The notes: generated from the sequence alone by a model not told the origin. Shown: positions 17,850-26,918, counted from the first letter of the stretch. The stretch is DNA of 54,225 nucleotides from Legionellales bacterium (GCA_002722995.1 PBNF01000004.1:1-54225), one strand, 5' to 3'. Numbers and translations: made by a program.

Positions 17850-18978
17850 TTTTAATACAATCGATTGGTCTGGACGCCGTGTTTTAGTTCGGGCAGACCT
17901 GAATGTTCCTATGAGCCCTTCGGGTGATATTTTAGATCAGACCCGACTCATTGCGATACTCCCAACGCTCAAAACTATTTTAGCCTCTGGAGGGTTGATC
18001 ACTTTAGTGTCACATCGGGGGCGACCGACGGCAGGTCAATTCAATCCAGATTTAAGTATGGCGCCATTGAGGCCAGTTTTGATGAAAGCGTTAGAATGTG
18101 AAGTTGAGTGGTGCCCGCATTGGCCTTATTCACAGCCTAATTTTAAAGAAACCTCAATTGCTTTAGTTGAAAATTGTCGTTTTTTAAAAGGTGAAACCAC
18201 AGGTGATACTAAACTATCTGCTCAAATGGCTCAGTTACAAGATTATTATGTGATGGATGCTTTTGGTTGTGCACATCGCCAACACGCTTCGGTAGCAGGC
18301 ATTGCTCAATCACTCAATCACGTGTGTTTGGGGCCTTTGATGCAAAAAGAATATACGATGTTAGATCGTTTGAAAGAAGGGCAGCATCGACCGACGCTAT
18401 TAGTGGTTGGCGGAGCTAAGATTGCTTCTAAACTATCGGTGATAGAATCATTATCACCCCATATTGATGCAGTTTTGTTTGGTGGGGGCGTTGCAAATAC
18501 TTGTCTGGCGGCTCAAGGCTTCCAAGTGGGCGCTTCCTTGATGGATGAAGGGCATCTTGATTCAGCTCAAAACCTATTCTCTCAGTTGAAATCTCGGCAA
18601 GTTAAAGTCTATTTGCCTGATGATGTTATGGTAAAATCTGATCTCATCAAACCTGTACATTCACTATTATCGGATGAGGCTATATTTGATATTGGGAACA
18701 AGACGCAATCAACTTATCGATCACTCATTTTAAACGCTCAAACTGTCATTTGGATGGGACCATTAGGCTGGTATGAGCAACCACCTTTTGATCAAGGTTC
18801 TCAAAGCATTGCACAAGCCATGATAGACACTTCTGCCTTCACTGTTTTAGGGGGTGGAGATACCGTAGCTTGTTTCAATCATTGTTTTCAAAATGCTTTA
18901 AATTCCGTGAATTGGATCAGTACTGGAGGTGGTGCTTTTTTAGCGGGTTTGGCTGGGCAGTTGGTTTTTAAACAGTAA
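17836..18978 (+). CDS. pgk: Phosphoglycerate kinase
   Basis: Transfers phosphate from 1,3-bisphosphoglycerate to ADP. The 380-aa protein has RADLNVPMS at about residue 19, SHRGRPTAGQFNPDLS, ENCRFLKGET, VMDAFGCAHRQHASVAGI, GGAKIASKLSVIESL, GGGVANTCLAAQG, WMGPLGWYE, the nucleotide loop GGGDTVACF and the terminal STGGGAFL. The start overlaps the end of gap by 14 bases, so expression is probably coupled. Small departures such as Gly-Trp in place of the usual Gly-Val in WMGPLGW were seen, but no catalytic loss. Confidence 0.95.
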   Translation: MQYLDFNTIDWSGRRVLVRADLNVPMSPSGDILDQTRLIAILPTLKTILASGGLITLVSHRGRPTAGQFNPDLSMAPLRPVLMKALECEVEWCPHWPYSQPNFKETSIALVENCRFLKGETTGDTKLSAQMAQLQDYYVMDAFGCAHRQHASVAGIAQSLNHVCLGPLMQKEYTMLDRLKEGQHRPTLLVVGGAKIASKLSVIESLSPHIDAVLFGGGVANTCLAAQGFQVGASLMDEGHLDSAQNLFSQLKSRQVKVYLPDDVMVKSDLIKPVHSLLSDEAIFDIGNKTQSTYRSLILNAQTVIWMGPLGWYEQPPFDQGSQSIAQAMIDTSAFTVLGGGDTVACFNHCFQNALNSVNWISTGGGAFLAGLAGQLVFKQ

Positions 18979-18988
18979 GGATTGATGT

Positions 18989-20410
18989 ATGGAAAAACGA
19001 ACTAAAATCATTGCAACATTAGGTCCTTCAACAGATGATCCAGGTGTGCTCTCCGATTTAATTGCATCAGGGGTGGATGTTGTTCGTTTAAATTTCTCAC
19101 ATGGAGATGTTGCTTCACATCGGCGTCGTGTTCAGAATGTTCGAATGTGTGCTCAATCACAGAATCGGGTCATAGGTATTTTAGCTGACTTGCAAGGCCC
19201 TAAAATTAGAATTGGGGCTTTTCAATCAGGATCTGTGATGTTAACTGAAGGTCAAGCCTTCAGGCTCGATTCACGGTGTGAAAAGGCCCAGGGAGATGAA
19301 TCTGGTGTTTTCTTAGATTATTCAGCACTGGCTGACCAAGTGAACATCCATCAGCAGTTATCATTATCTGATGGAAAAATTATCTTGTCGGTGACGGCCT
19401 GTTCTCCCGGAGTGGTTGATACTATTGTGATTACAGGTGGAGAGTTAAAGGATCATCAAGGGATTAATCTGGTTGGTGGAGGGCTTGCTTCAGGGGCTTT
19501 AACCGATAAAGATCGTTCAGATTTATCCATAGCTTGTGAGTTATGTGTTGATTATATTGCGTTATCTTTTGTTAAAGATGCACAGGATATCCTCCAGGCT
19601 AAAGCATTGATTCAATCATCACGCAGCGAAGCGCATGTAATTGCAAAAATAGAGCGGCTTGAAGCGCTATCACATATTGAGAGCATTCTAAATGTTTCAG
19701 ATGGATTAATGGTCGCTCGAGGTGATTTAGCGGTTGAAGTGGGTGATGCTGAAGTGCCTGCAATACAAAAACAGTTAATTCATCAAGCAAAAGCGGCAGC
19801 AAAGCCTGTCATTGTTGCAACTCAGATGATGGAGTCGATGATTCATGCTTCAACTCCCACACGGGCTGAAGTTTCTGATGTAGCCAATGCTGTTCTAGAG
19901 GGTGCTGATGCGGTGATGCTCTCAGCGGAAAGTGCAACAGGGGCTCACCCAGTGGGTGCCGTCAATGCTATGGTTCGAGTGTGTTTGGCGGCTGAATCAC
20001 ATCAACCCACACGTTCAAAATTATTAATGGACAAAGAGTTATCTAGAACAGATGAGGCAGTGGCAACAGCTGCAATTTTTACAGCGAATCGACTCGATAT
20101 TCAAGCCATTGTTGCTTTAACAGAATCTGGGCGTACGGCATTATGGATGTCGAGCATTCAAACTAAAATGCCCATTTATGCTTTAAGCCGTCATGACCGA
20201 ACTTTAGGGCAATTGGCTTTATATCGTGGTGTTCATCCTATTTATTTTGATGTCATGCCACTTAACGTGCACGTTTTAGGAGAACAGGTTATTGAAGCGC
20301 TTAAAGCGCAGGGTTGGCTACATGTGGGGCATCGAGTTATTTTAACTCAGGGGGATCATTTAGGTGAAAGTGGGGGGTCAAATACCATGAAAGTGCTTGA
20401 TGTTGCTTAA
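18989..20410 (+). CDS. pyk: Pyruvate kinase
   Basis: Makes pyruvate and ATP from phosphoenolpyruvate and ADP. The 473-aa protein shows RTKIIATLGPSTDD at the start, DVVRLNFSHG, ADLQGPKIRIG, the active-site VIAKIERLEAL with catalytic Lys, MVARGDLAVEVG, and ATQMMESMIHASTPTRAEVS followed by DVANAVLEGADAVMLSAESA. A C-terminal allosteric domain is present. AAGGAT precedes the ATG, 10 bases after pgk. It closes the glycolytic cluster; with pckA in the same window the PEP/pyruvate/oxaloacetate node is largely covered. Confidence 0.96.
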   Translation: MEKRTKIIATLGPSTDDPGVLSDLIASGVDVVRLNFSHGDVASHRRRVQNVRMCAQSQNRVIGILADLQGPKIRIGAFQSGSVMLTEGQAFRLDSRCEKAQGDESGVFLDYSALADQVNIHQQLSLSDGKIILSVTACSPGVVDTIVITGGELKDHQGINLVGGGLASGALTDKDRSDLSIACELCVDYIALSFVKDAQDILQAKALIQSSRSEAHVIAKIERLEALSHIESILNVSDGLMVARGDLAVEVGDAEVPAIQKQLIHQAKAAAKPVIVATQMMESMIHASTPTRAEVSDVANAVLEGADAVMLSAESATGAHPVGAVNAMVRVCLAAESHQPTRSKLLMDKELSRTDEAVATAAIFTANRLDIQAIVALTESGRTALWMSSIQTKMPIYALSRHDRTLGQLALYRGVHPIYFDVMPLNVHVLGEQVIEALKAQGWLHVGHRVILTQGDHLGESGGSNTMKVLDVA

Positions 20411-20453
20411 GTTTTAGTTTAAAATCTTTTGTTTTTATATTTAATAGTACGAA

Positions 20454-21950
20454 ATGAAAAATTATATTGAACGATGCATTAGCAGCACAAGTGCTCAGAG
20501 TTATTCTAGCAACAGAGAAGACATCATTGCTCGTGTTATACTATCTATTCAAGGTATGTCATCAAATCATCAGGAGGTTTTTGATAAAGTATTGAGCCAT
20601 GCAAGCGCTCCAGGGGCTTATCTGTCTTTAATGACTGTCTTTTCATTAGTCGAATCTTTGCAAGCATTTTCATTGTCATACTCTGATGACATGAGTCAGC
20701 TATCCCCAGATTTTGATACACTCCTGATTCATTTGTTGGATTTGTCTCCAAGTCAGTGTCTCGCGCATATGATCCAGGCGGCTGAAGAAGAAGTCGCTCA
20801 TCAGATGAAACAAGGGATCCCGGTAGAGTGCATTGTTGGATTATATGATTCTAACTTAGCGTGGCTCAAGCAGAAGATTGATTACAAACGATTACTATTG
20901 AAGTTGTCAAAATCACCTACACCAATGGATGATTCAATATTGTTGGAGTATATGGTGCGTGTTGAAAAACATGTATTAACTTTAATGCAAGATGAATCTT
21001 TAACCCCATGTCGAATTCGTCACATTGAAAACTTTAGAGACAATTCAACCTTAATTGCACGTTTATTTTTAAGGGTTGATAGAGGAGTGATCGGCTCGAA
21101 GAAACGATGGGCTTTAACTCAGGTCATTTTACAGTTTAAAGTCAATTCTGATATTGAAACAAGAATAATGAGAGCGATTCAGGCATTGAAATCGAAATGG
21201 ATGCTTTTATTCACCCATGCACTTTATGAAGCTTGTAGGCCCAATCAAAGACAAGATGAACGCTCCTATTTAGAAGAAATGATCAAACAAGATCAGTCTA
21301 TCACTCTGACCTCTGAGGAAGCTTGTCAGTGTTTACTGTTAGAGCCTTGTACTCAATTATTATTCGATCTTTCAAAGAAAGAATCTTTGGATGTAGTACA
21401 TTATTGTGCCATTGCTGGGGTGATGCCTTCACCCCAAAAGATAGATGAATTTTGTTTACAGCACCGAGCAGCCAGCGTGCGAGGCAGTGATAATATTCAA
21501 TCTAATGTAGCTTTTCTAACTCGACTCAGTAATGGCCGGAAATGTTTTATGAATCAGGAGTATAATAAAGATTCATTGCTCTTAGACTTTAAATCATCAT
21601 GCTCAAGTTTAAGCAATTTACAGAATTACTTGTTATCTAATCAAATGATGCTTAAAAAGCAGCAATGTTATACAGATCCAACATTTTGTGTTTGGTATCA
21701 AGGTGAATTATGGTGGGTTTTAAAATTAAATGATATACAAGATCCAGGCATTCAATCAATCTTGAATCAAGCTTCACTCGCTGTGGTGTCTCATGAGGAT
21801 CCTAGACTAACGTGTGCTTCGGGCCCTCTTAAATTAAAAGAGCTAGAATCCTCAATGGTTCAACGAGCATTCATCGAGCATCGGCATGATTCGCCTCAAG
21901 CACAACGCCAATTTGATCAATGGTTTGGTTTAACCCTTCAGACGAACTGA
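20454..21950 (+). CDS. Orphan 498-aa helical protein
   Basis: I do not recognise this product. It is long, with no signal peptide and no membrane span, and appears largely alpha-helical. No P-loop, protease triad, kinase or repeat motif was seen. Cysteines are scattered, and the C-terminal third contains an aromatic patch, FCVWYQGELWWVLKLND. It stands alone on the plus strand, 44 bases after pyk and before a 490-base spacer without genes. Isolated long orphans of this sort in an intracellular-type genome are candidates for secreted proteins, but there is no direct evidence. The start is the first ATG with a poor ribosome site. Confidence 0.72.
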   Translation: MKNYIERCISSTSAQSYSSNREDIIARVILSIQGMSSNHQEVFDKVLSHASAPGAYLSLMTVFSLVESLQAFSLSYSDDMSQLSPDFDTLLIHLLDLSPSQCLAHMIQAAEEEVAHQMKQGIPVECIVGLYDSNLAWLKQKIDYKRLLLKLSKSPTPMDDSILLEYMVRVEKHVLTLMQDESLTPCRIRHIENFRDNSTLIARLFLRVDRGVIGSKKRWALTQVILQFKVNSDIETRIMRAIQALKSKWMLLFTHALYEACRPNQRQDERSYLEEMIKQDQSITLTSEEACQCLLLEPCTQLLFDLSKKESLDVVHYCAIAGVMPSPQKIDEFCLQHRAASVRGSDNIQSNVAFLTRLSNGRKCFMNQEYNKDSLLLDFKSSCSSLSNLQNYLLSNQMMLKKQQCYTDPTFCVWYQGELWWVLKLNDIQDPGIQSILNQASLAVVSHEDPRLTCASGPLKLKELESSMVQRAFIEHRHDSPQAQRQFDQWFGLTLQTN

Positions 21951-22442
21951 TCGAGTGTATGGAGAGAGGGGTTGAGTTTTAGTTCTGATCATTCTGGGCT
22001 CAATGGAGTGTATGGAGCCTATCTTTGATAAAAGAAGTCAGTTCTAGGTCTGAGTGGCTCAATATTTAAAGTATGTAGACAGATCCATTATTCAATACTC
22101 AGTTCATTCAAATTCATTTGAGCGTTGATGGATCTTCTTCATAACAAACATTGGTTGATGAGGCCTGCCTATTTCATCATCTAATGCTGACTGGGTGTTG
22201 CCTGTATGATGATTGTGCCCTCGCTTTAAATGTTTAAAAAAGGTGACAAGCTTTCAATAAACTATCTAGTCTAGGGCCTAACAACTCAGGATGCTTTAAT
22301 CATAGCTTTTGAGCTGAATCCTTTGAGATAAATGATGAAGCCATGCTGTGCTCCAACTTAAATCAATTGATCAAAGATTCAATTAGGCATTGATTTAAAC
22401 CTTGTGTAAGATAAAAGTTGAGTGACAGCAAAAGAGGTGATT
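21951..22442. other. Spacer without a gene; direct and inverted repeats
   Basis: No supported gene. The 12-mer GAGTGTATGGAG occurs at 21953-21964 and 22006-22017. A 10-bp perfect inverted repeat has arms TTAAATCAAT (22358-22367) and ATTGATTTAA (22389-22398), with a 21-base loop, ending 44 bases before the small membrane-protein gene. It could be an operator or RNA stem for the phosphate/purine block; nothing resembling a Pho box was seen. Confidence 0.45.
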
Positions 22443-22637
22443 ATGTCTGATTGGGTCACAGTGCTTTATCTGTGTGGTATGGGGCTGGCGGGTTGGTTGA
22501 TGTACCGACAGATTAAGCAACACCCTGAATTGTTTTCTTCTGAAAATTTAATTAAAAGTTCAAATGTATTGGCTGTCTTAGCATTAGCGTTGATCGCTTT
22601 TATAGGGCTTGTTGTGATTGTGTTACGCAACGGATGA
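22443..22637 (+). CDS. Small two-helix membrane protein
   Basis: 64 aa with two hydrophobic segments, VTVLYLCGMGLAGWLMY near residues 4-21 and VLAVLALALIAFIGLVVIVL near 41-60, separated by a charged loop. AGAGGTGAT lies upstream at good spacing from ATG 22443; the in-frame GTG at 22422 has no ribosome site. The role is unknown. It is placed 68 bases before the DUF47 gene and probably in the same transcript as the phosphate-uptake genes, so a membrane accessory role is possible. Confidence 0.72.
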   Translation: MSDWVTVLYLCGMGLAGWLMYRQIKQHPELFSSENLIKSSNVLAVLALALIAFIGLVVIVLRNG

Positions 22638-22705
22638 AAAAACTTGCGACTTCTTGCTTCGATGGGTAGGATGTGGGTGAATCGATATACGAGCTTGAAT
22701 GAACT

Positions 22706-23386
22706 ATGGCACAGCCGGTTTTTTTTGATTTGATTGGCGCTTCTCCATTTGATGCCCTTCGGCAGCATATGCAGCTTGCCCTTCAGTGCACAAATACATT
22801 GCCTTCTTTTGTCGATGCAATGCTTGCCGAGCAATGGACTGACATAGACCGCATGTGTGACACGATTCGTCAATTAGAAGCTCAAGCCGATGATCTTAAG
22901 CGTAATATTCGTTTAAGCCTACATAAAGGTCTTTTCTTGCCAGTGCCCCGAGTTGAAATCTTAGGACTCATTAAAGAGCAAGATCGCATCCCTAATTTAA
23001 TCCAAGATTTTACTATTATGGTTGTAGAGCGCAAATTGGTCTTGCCTCAAACTGTACATGAATCTTTTAAGGTATTTGTTGTGCAGGCCGTTCAAACTTG
23101 TCGTTATGCGCATGAAGCCATTGAAGAACTTTCTGTTTTTTTTGACAGTGGATTTAGTGGAAATGTTTCTGATTTGTTAGAAAATATGCTTTCAAAAGTT
23201 GCACAGATGGAGCATGTTGCGGATACTGGAGCGGTCAGTGTACGGCGTGAGTTATTTAAACTAGAGCCTACGCTTTCAGCAATACATGTGATATTTTTAT
23301 ACGAAATCGTCCGGCTAGTGAGTGCACTTGCCGATGCCGCCGAATCGATCAGTGATCGATTATTACTAATATTAGCCCATGATTAA
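22706..23386 (+). CDS. DUF47 / PhoU-like phosphate transport regulator
   Basis: The 226-aa all-helical protein belongs to the TIGR00153/DUF47 family, PhoU-like proteins that usually sit beside PiT permeases and are thought to regulate low-affinity phosphate uptake. Visible marks are the N-terminal SPFDALRQHMQLALQC, EAQADDLKRNIRLSLHKGLF (the conserved E..AD.....I...L......P motif) and EHVADTGAVSVRRELF near the C-terminus. The PiT gene follows, but a purine nucleoside phosphorylase gene is inserted between the two, which is unusual. Its TAA stop overlaps the next ATG by one base. Confidence 0.88.
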   Translation: MAQPVFFDLIGASPFDALRQHMQLALQCTNTLPSFVDAMLAEQWTDIDRMCDTIRQLEAQADDLKRNIRLSLHKGLFLPVPRVEILGLIKEQDRIPNLIQDFTIMVVERKLVLPQTVHESFKVFVVQAVQTCRYAHEAIEELSVFFDSGFSGNVSDLLENMLSKVAQMEHVADTGAVSVRRELFKLEPTLSAIHVIFLYEIVRLVSALADAAESISDRLLLILAHD

Positions 23387-24204
23387 TGATGATGAACGTA
23401 GATCAAATCTATAACGCTGTAACAGAGGCTGTTCAAGCAAAATTTGGAGCATTTGAAGCAGAGTGTGCTGTTGTATTGGGTTCTGGTTTAGGTGATTTTG
23501 TCGATCAGATCACTGAATCAGATTATTTGAATTATTCAGATATTCCCTTTTTTAAAAAAACAACCGTACAAGGACATGCGGGTCGCTTATGTGTGGGGTT
23601 GTTTCAAGGGCAGCCCATTGTGTGCTTACAAGGGCGACCTCATTGGTATGAAGGGGTAACAGCGGAAGTATATATTGCTTTAATTGCTGCAGTTAAAGCT
23701 TGCGGAGTGAAGACTTTAGTTGTAACCAACGCCGTTGGAGGTATTCGTTCAGACTTAACTGTAGGGGATGTGGTGTTAATTGAAGATCATATTAACCTTC
23801 AAGGGCGTCATCCTCTAGTGGGTTTAACACCTCCACCCTTTATCAGTATGGATAGTGCTTATGATGTTGAGTTACGAGAACAGTTTATTCAATTAGCACA
23901 GGCAGAACAGTTACCACTTAAAAAAGGCGTTTATTGTGGTGTTTTGGGACCCAGCTTTGAAACGCCTGCAGAAATTCAAGCCTTTAAATCAATGGGAGCT
24001 GATTTGGTCGCTATGTCGATGATTCCTGAAGTGCTGACAGCACGTTACTTTGAGTTGCGAGTTTTAGGGCTATCCATTGTGTCCAATCCAGCAGCAGGTC
24101 TTTCTCAACAAACCTTGGGTCATGATGTTACCTTAGCAGGTGTCCAAAAAGGTTCAAAGCAACTTTTACAATTGCTCACAGCTTTTGTGAAGGGGAAGGA
24201 ATGA
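23386..24204 (+). CDS. Purine nucleoside phosphorylase (trimeric, PNP-II type)
   Basis: Phosphorolysis of purine nucleosides to base and (deoxy)ribose 1-phosphate. The 272-aa protein has AVVLGSGLGDF near residue 28, TTVQGHAGRL (phosphate site), LQGRPHWYEG, VTNAVGGIRSDLTVGDVVLI, INLQGRHPLVG, GVLGPSFETPAEIQAF, and MIPEVLTARYFELRVLGLSI. The substrate loop reads GADLVAMSMIPE instead of the common GADAVGMSTVPE, so base preference may differ (guanosine/inosine versus xanthosine) and cannot be settled here. It lies between DUF47 and PiT with near-zero spacing; phosphate taken up by PiT is its co-substrate, a plausible reason for the linkage. Confidence 0.92.
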   Translation: MMMNVDQIYNAVTEAVQAKFGAFEAECAVVLGSGLGDFVDQITESDYLNYSDIPFFKKTTVQGHAGRLCVGLFQGQPIVCLQGRPHWYEGVTAEVYIALIAAVKACGVKTLVVTNAVGGIRSDLTVGDVVLIEDHINLQGRHPLVGLTPPPFISMDSAYDVELREQFIQLAQAEQLPLKKGVYCGVLGPSFETPAEIQAFKSMGADLVAMSMIPEVLTARYFELRVLGLSIVSNPAAGLSQQTLGHDVTLAGVQKGSKQLLQLLTAFVKGKE

Positions 24205-24247
24205 ACTCAGCTTGTTTTTTTAAACAATGCAAGGCTTAGGGGCTTAT

Positions 24248-25543
24248 ATGATCATCGATCATCATCTATTGCTCATGGGGATCACCCTCTTTTTCGGCTT
24301 GATTATGGCCGGTGCTGTTGGGGCAAATGATGTTGCCAATGCAATGGGTACCTCCGTGGGTGCTAATGTTCTAACATTGCGTCAAGCTGTTGTGATCGCT
24401 GGTATATTTGAAGCTTTAGGCGCCTTATTGGCCAGTGGTCAAGTGAGTCAGACATTATCTCACGGAATCATCGATGTCACGCAGTTTGTTTCCATGCCAG
24501 GTTTATTGGTTCTAGGGATGATTGCAGCATTAATCGCAGCGGGTGGATGGCTGGTGATTGCAACAGTTTTTGGATGGCCTGTTTCAACAACACACGCGAT
24601 TGTAGGGGCTTTGATTGGTTTTGCAGCAGTGTGTATTGGTGTCGAGCATGTCCACTGGAATGTGGTCGTTCATATTGTGCTCAGCTGGGTTTTAACACCT
24701 GCTATTGCAGCATTAGGGGCATACTTGCTATTTATTTCAGTTCAAAAAGGCATTTTATCTGCGGTTAAGCCCTATCGTGCTGTCTTGAGGTATATGCCGA
24801 TATACATTTTTTTAGTTGGCATGGTCGTTATTTGGGTCACTTTATCTCAAGGGTTGAAGCCCATTGGATTAAATTTTAATTTAAAAAGTACCTTTTTAAT
24901 CAGTGTGACTCTGAGCGTATTGTTTTCTTGCATTGGACTGTATTGGATGAAGCGAATATTGGGTAAAGCTCAGCTTGATTTAGAGACGACTTTGGTGAAT
25001 TTTAAGGTGCTTGAACAAGCTTTCGGTGTCTTAGCTGTTTTTACGGCATGCGCAATGGCTTTTGCGCATGGTTCAAATGATACCGCCAATGCAATCGGAC
25101 CCATGGCAACAGTGTATCATTTATTGGCGAAAGGTGGGCAGCTACATGATGCCATTCACTTGCCGTTTGGTTTGGTGATCTTAGGGGCTGTAGGGGTTGT
25201 GTTAGGGCTTGCTATTTATGGGTATCGTGTGATTGCGACCGTGGGAGAACGCATCACTGAATTAACCCCAAGTCGAGGTTTTGCTGCACAACTGTCAACG
25301 GCGACCACTGTCGTGGTGTGTTCAGGCTTGGGCTTGCCTGTCTCAACCACGCAAATTTTAATTGGTGCTTTGCTGGGCGTTGGGCTTGCTCGAGGGATTG
25401 CTTCAATCAACCTGAGGGTTGTTAAAAGTATTTTGATCTCCTGGGTGATTACATTGCCCATGAGTGCAATATTGTCGATTGCAGCCTATTATGTGCTGCT
25501 GTGGAGCTTTAAATCTATTGATTTGAGCGCACATTTGTTTTAA
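24248..25543 (+). CDS. pit: Inorganic phosphate transporter, PiT family
   Basis: Low-affinity proton-coupled phosphate permease of the inner membrane with about ten hydrophobic segments over 431 aa. The two family repeats are seen as AGAVGANDVANAMGTSVGA near the N-terminus and FAHGSNDTANAIGP in the second half. PVSTTHAIVGALIG and PVSTTQILIGALLG are the matching paired motifs. The start is ATG 24248, preceded by AGGGG at proper spacing; ATG 24227 has none. It works with the DUF47 protein encoded upstream. Confidence 0.93.
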   Translation: MIIDHHLLLMGITLFFGLIMAGAVGANDVANAMGTSVGANVLTLRQAVVIAGIFEALGALLASGQVSQTLSHGIIDVTQFVSMPGLLVLGMIAALIAAGGWLVIATVFGWPVSTTHAIVGALIGFAAVCIGVEHVHWNVVVHIVLSWVLTPAIAALGAYLLFISVQKGILSAVKPYRAVLRYMPIYIFLVGMVVIWVTLSQGLKPIGLNFNLKSTFLISVTLSVLFSCIGLYWMKRILGKAQLDLETTLVNFKVLEQAFGVLAVFTACAMAFAHGSNDTANAIGPMATVYHLLAKGGQLHDAIHLPFGLVILGAVGVVLGLAIYGYRVIATVGERITELTPSRGFAAQLSTATTVVVCSGLGLPVSTTQILIGALLGVGLARGIASINLRVVKSILISWVITLPMSAILSIAAYYVLLWSFKSIDLSAHLF

Positions 25544-25574
25544 ATTGAATAATGTTTTTAAATAGAGGCTTTTG

Positions 25575-25829
25575 ATGTTCAAATCACTTAAAGCATGGCT
25601 CAGTTTTGAAAAAATGGCTGTGCCGCCCTTAATTAAATTTTTATTTTATGTGTCAATTTTGATTGCTGTAGGTTTTTCGATATTTAAAATATACCATCAC
25701 GCGTTTTTAGATGCGATCGTACAGCCTATACTCTTTTTATTGGTGTTTAGAATAGTGTTTGAAGTGCTCATCATTCAGTTCAAACAATATGATGCCCTTA
25801 AATCAATCCTCAGTCGGTTAGATGATTAG
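25575..25829 (+). CDS. Small DUF4282-like membrane protein
   Basis: 84 aa with two hydrophobic helices (FLFYVSILIAVGFSIF and IVQPILFLLVFRIVFEVLII), ending in the signature QFKQYDALKSI. The architecture, two helices then E-x-x-x-I-x-F-K-x-Y, matches DUF4282. AGAGG precedes ATG 25575. The next gene starts immediately after its stop and carries further copies of the same signature, so the pair likely forms one membrane complex. Function unknown. Confidence 0.7.
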   Translation: MFKSLKAWLSFEKMAVPPLIKFLFYVSILIAVGFSIFKIYHHAFLDAIVQPILFLLVFRIVFEVLIIQFKQYDALKSILSRLDD

Positions 25830-26585
25830 ATGTTAAGTGATTATTTAACGCGCTGTTGGGATTGTTTTTTATTTAGACGGTTTTTAGGACCTTACCTATT
25901 ACAAGCCAGTTTTTGGTTGACTACCTTAATTTTTTTATATGATGCTGTTTTATTTTCATTTCACCCTGAAATGACTGTTTATTCTAAAAGTGGTGTTGAA
26001 GCGGTGTTGAGGCTCTCTGGTGTTGTGATCATTTTAAGGGTGCTGGTTGAGTTAAGCCTAATCAAGTTCAAGCGCTATGAAGTAACCTATTCTATTGCCA
26101 TGCGGTGTGGGCACTTATCAGACCTTGCTTTGCGGAATCAACTCAAGGTTAAATGTCCTAATTCAATTAAAAAGGGTCTCGAATTATGGGTCTCATCCTG
26201 TCATATGTGGTTAGTGCCGCTTGTGATTGTTGTGTTTTTTTATTATGCAGTAGGCGTGATGCTTATGGACGTGATTCATTATCATCATTTACCTCTTCTA
26301 ACGATAGATCCTAAGACGCATCGTGAAGTATTTTCCTTAGGTCATGAGCAGTTCAGTCCGCTTCATATGCTTGCTTGGTTAAGTTTAAAAGTCAGCGAAG
26401 TTTGGTTAAGTCTTCTTGGTATGAAGGAAGTCCCATCAGGATTGTTGGCTCGACCAGCATGGATACAGTTGTGGGGGCTGGTGATGCATGTATGTGTTTT
26501 AAGGCTATTGATGGAGCAGCTGGTGCTTCATTTTAGACAATATCGACTCTATCAGCTGATTGAGCGATCTATTCGTGTTGTATAA
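25830..26585 (+). CDS. Membrane protein with two DUF4282-like units
   Basis: The 251-aa protein appears to contain two copies of the unit found in the upstream gene. Copy 1 spans about 10-90 and ends ILRVLVELSLIKFKRYEVTY. Copy 2 spans about 120-250 and ends VLRLLMEQLVLHFRQYRLYQ. Each unit has two hydrophobic helices, giving about four in total. The second copy has a His-rich insert (VIHYHHLPLL). It starts on the base after the upstream stop codon, which is typical of coupled translation. The function is unknown; no transport or enzymatic motif was seen. Confidence 0.72.
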   Translation: MLSDYLTRCWDCFLFRRFLGPYLLQASFWLTTLIFLYDAVLFSFHPEMTVYSKSGVEAVLRLSGVVIILRVLVELSLIKFKRYEVTYSIAMRCGHLSDLALRNQLKVKCPNSIKKGLELWVSSCHMWLVPLVIVVFFYYAVGVMLMDVIHYHHLPLLTIDPKTHREVFSLGHEQFSPLHMLAWLSLKVSEVWLSLLGMKEVPSGLLARPAWIQLWGLVMHVCVLRLLMEQLVLHFRQYRLYQLIERSIRVV

Positions 26586-26759
26586 AACATCACTTGCTTC
26601 AAAGCCTACTTTTGATGAAAGAGAGAGTGGTTTAGTTTGCTCAAAGTGTTGATTCGAAATGAGTTATCAAGTTTTCTATTTTTGATGATTTATAGTTTAT
26701 ATTTTTAAATTAAAATCATATGTATTCATGAGCGTGATATTTTTGTATGTCTATTTATA

Positions 26760-26918
26760 TTAAGCTTGATCCTGTAGAAAAGAAATGGAAACGTCCGTGT
26801 TACGTCTCAATCCATGAGACAATCCCTGATAAATAGTTTCGACGAATTATCCTATCAAATGATGTGTATTAAGCTCAATAATCAATTTTTATATTCAGTC
26901 TTTCTGAGGCTTTTTTTT
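26760..26918 (+). ncRNA. Candidate structured small RNA
   Basis: About 160 bases between genes show a nested layout. TTAAGCTTGA (26760-26769) can pair with TTAAGCTCAA (26869-26878) except for one mismatch and one G-T pair. Inside is a perfect 6-bp hairpin, GTCTCA-ATCCA-TGAGAC (26804-26820). An intrinsic terminator follows at 26897-26918. No coding potential and no match to tmRNA, 6S, RNase P or SRP RNA landmarks was noticed. AT-rich DNA forms such stems by chance, so this stays a candidate. Confidence 0.28.
26897..26918 (+). terminator. Weak intrinsic terminator
   Basis: AGTCT and AGGCT (with one G-T pair) form a 5-bp stem around TTCTG, followed by eight T residues. It lies 310 bases after the nearest upstream stop codon, so it more plausibly ends the candidate small RNA than the DUF4282 operon. 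Confidence 0.4.
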
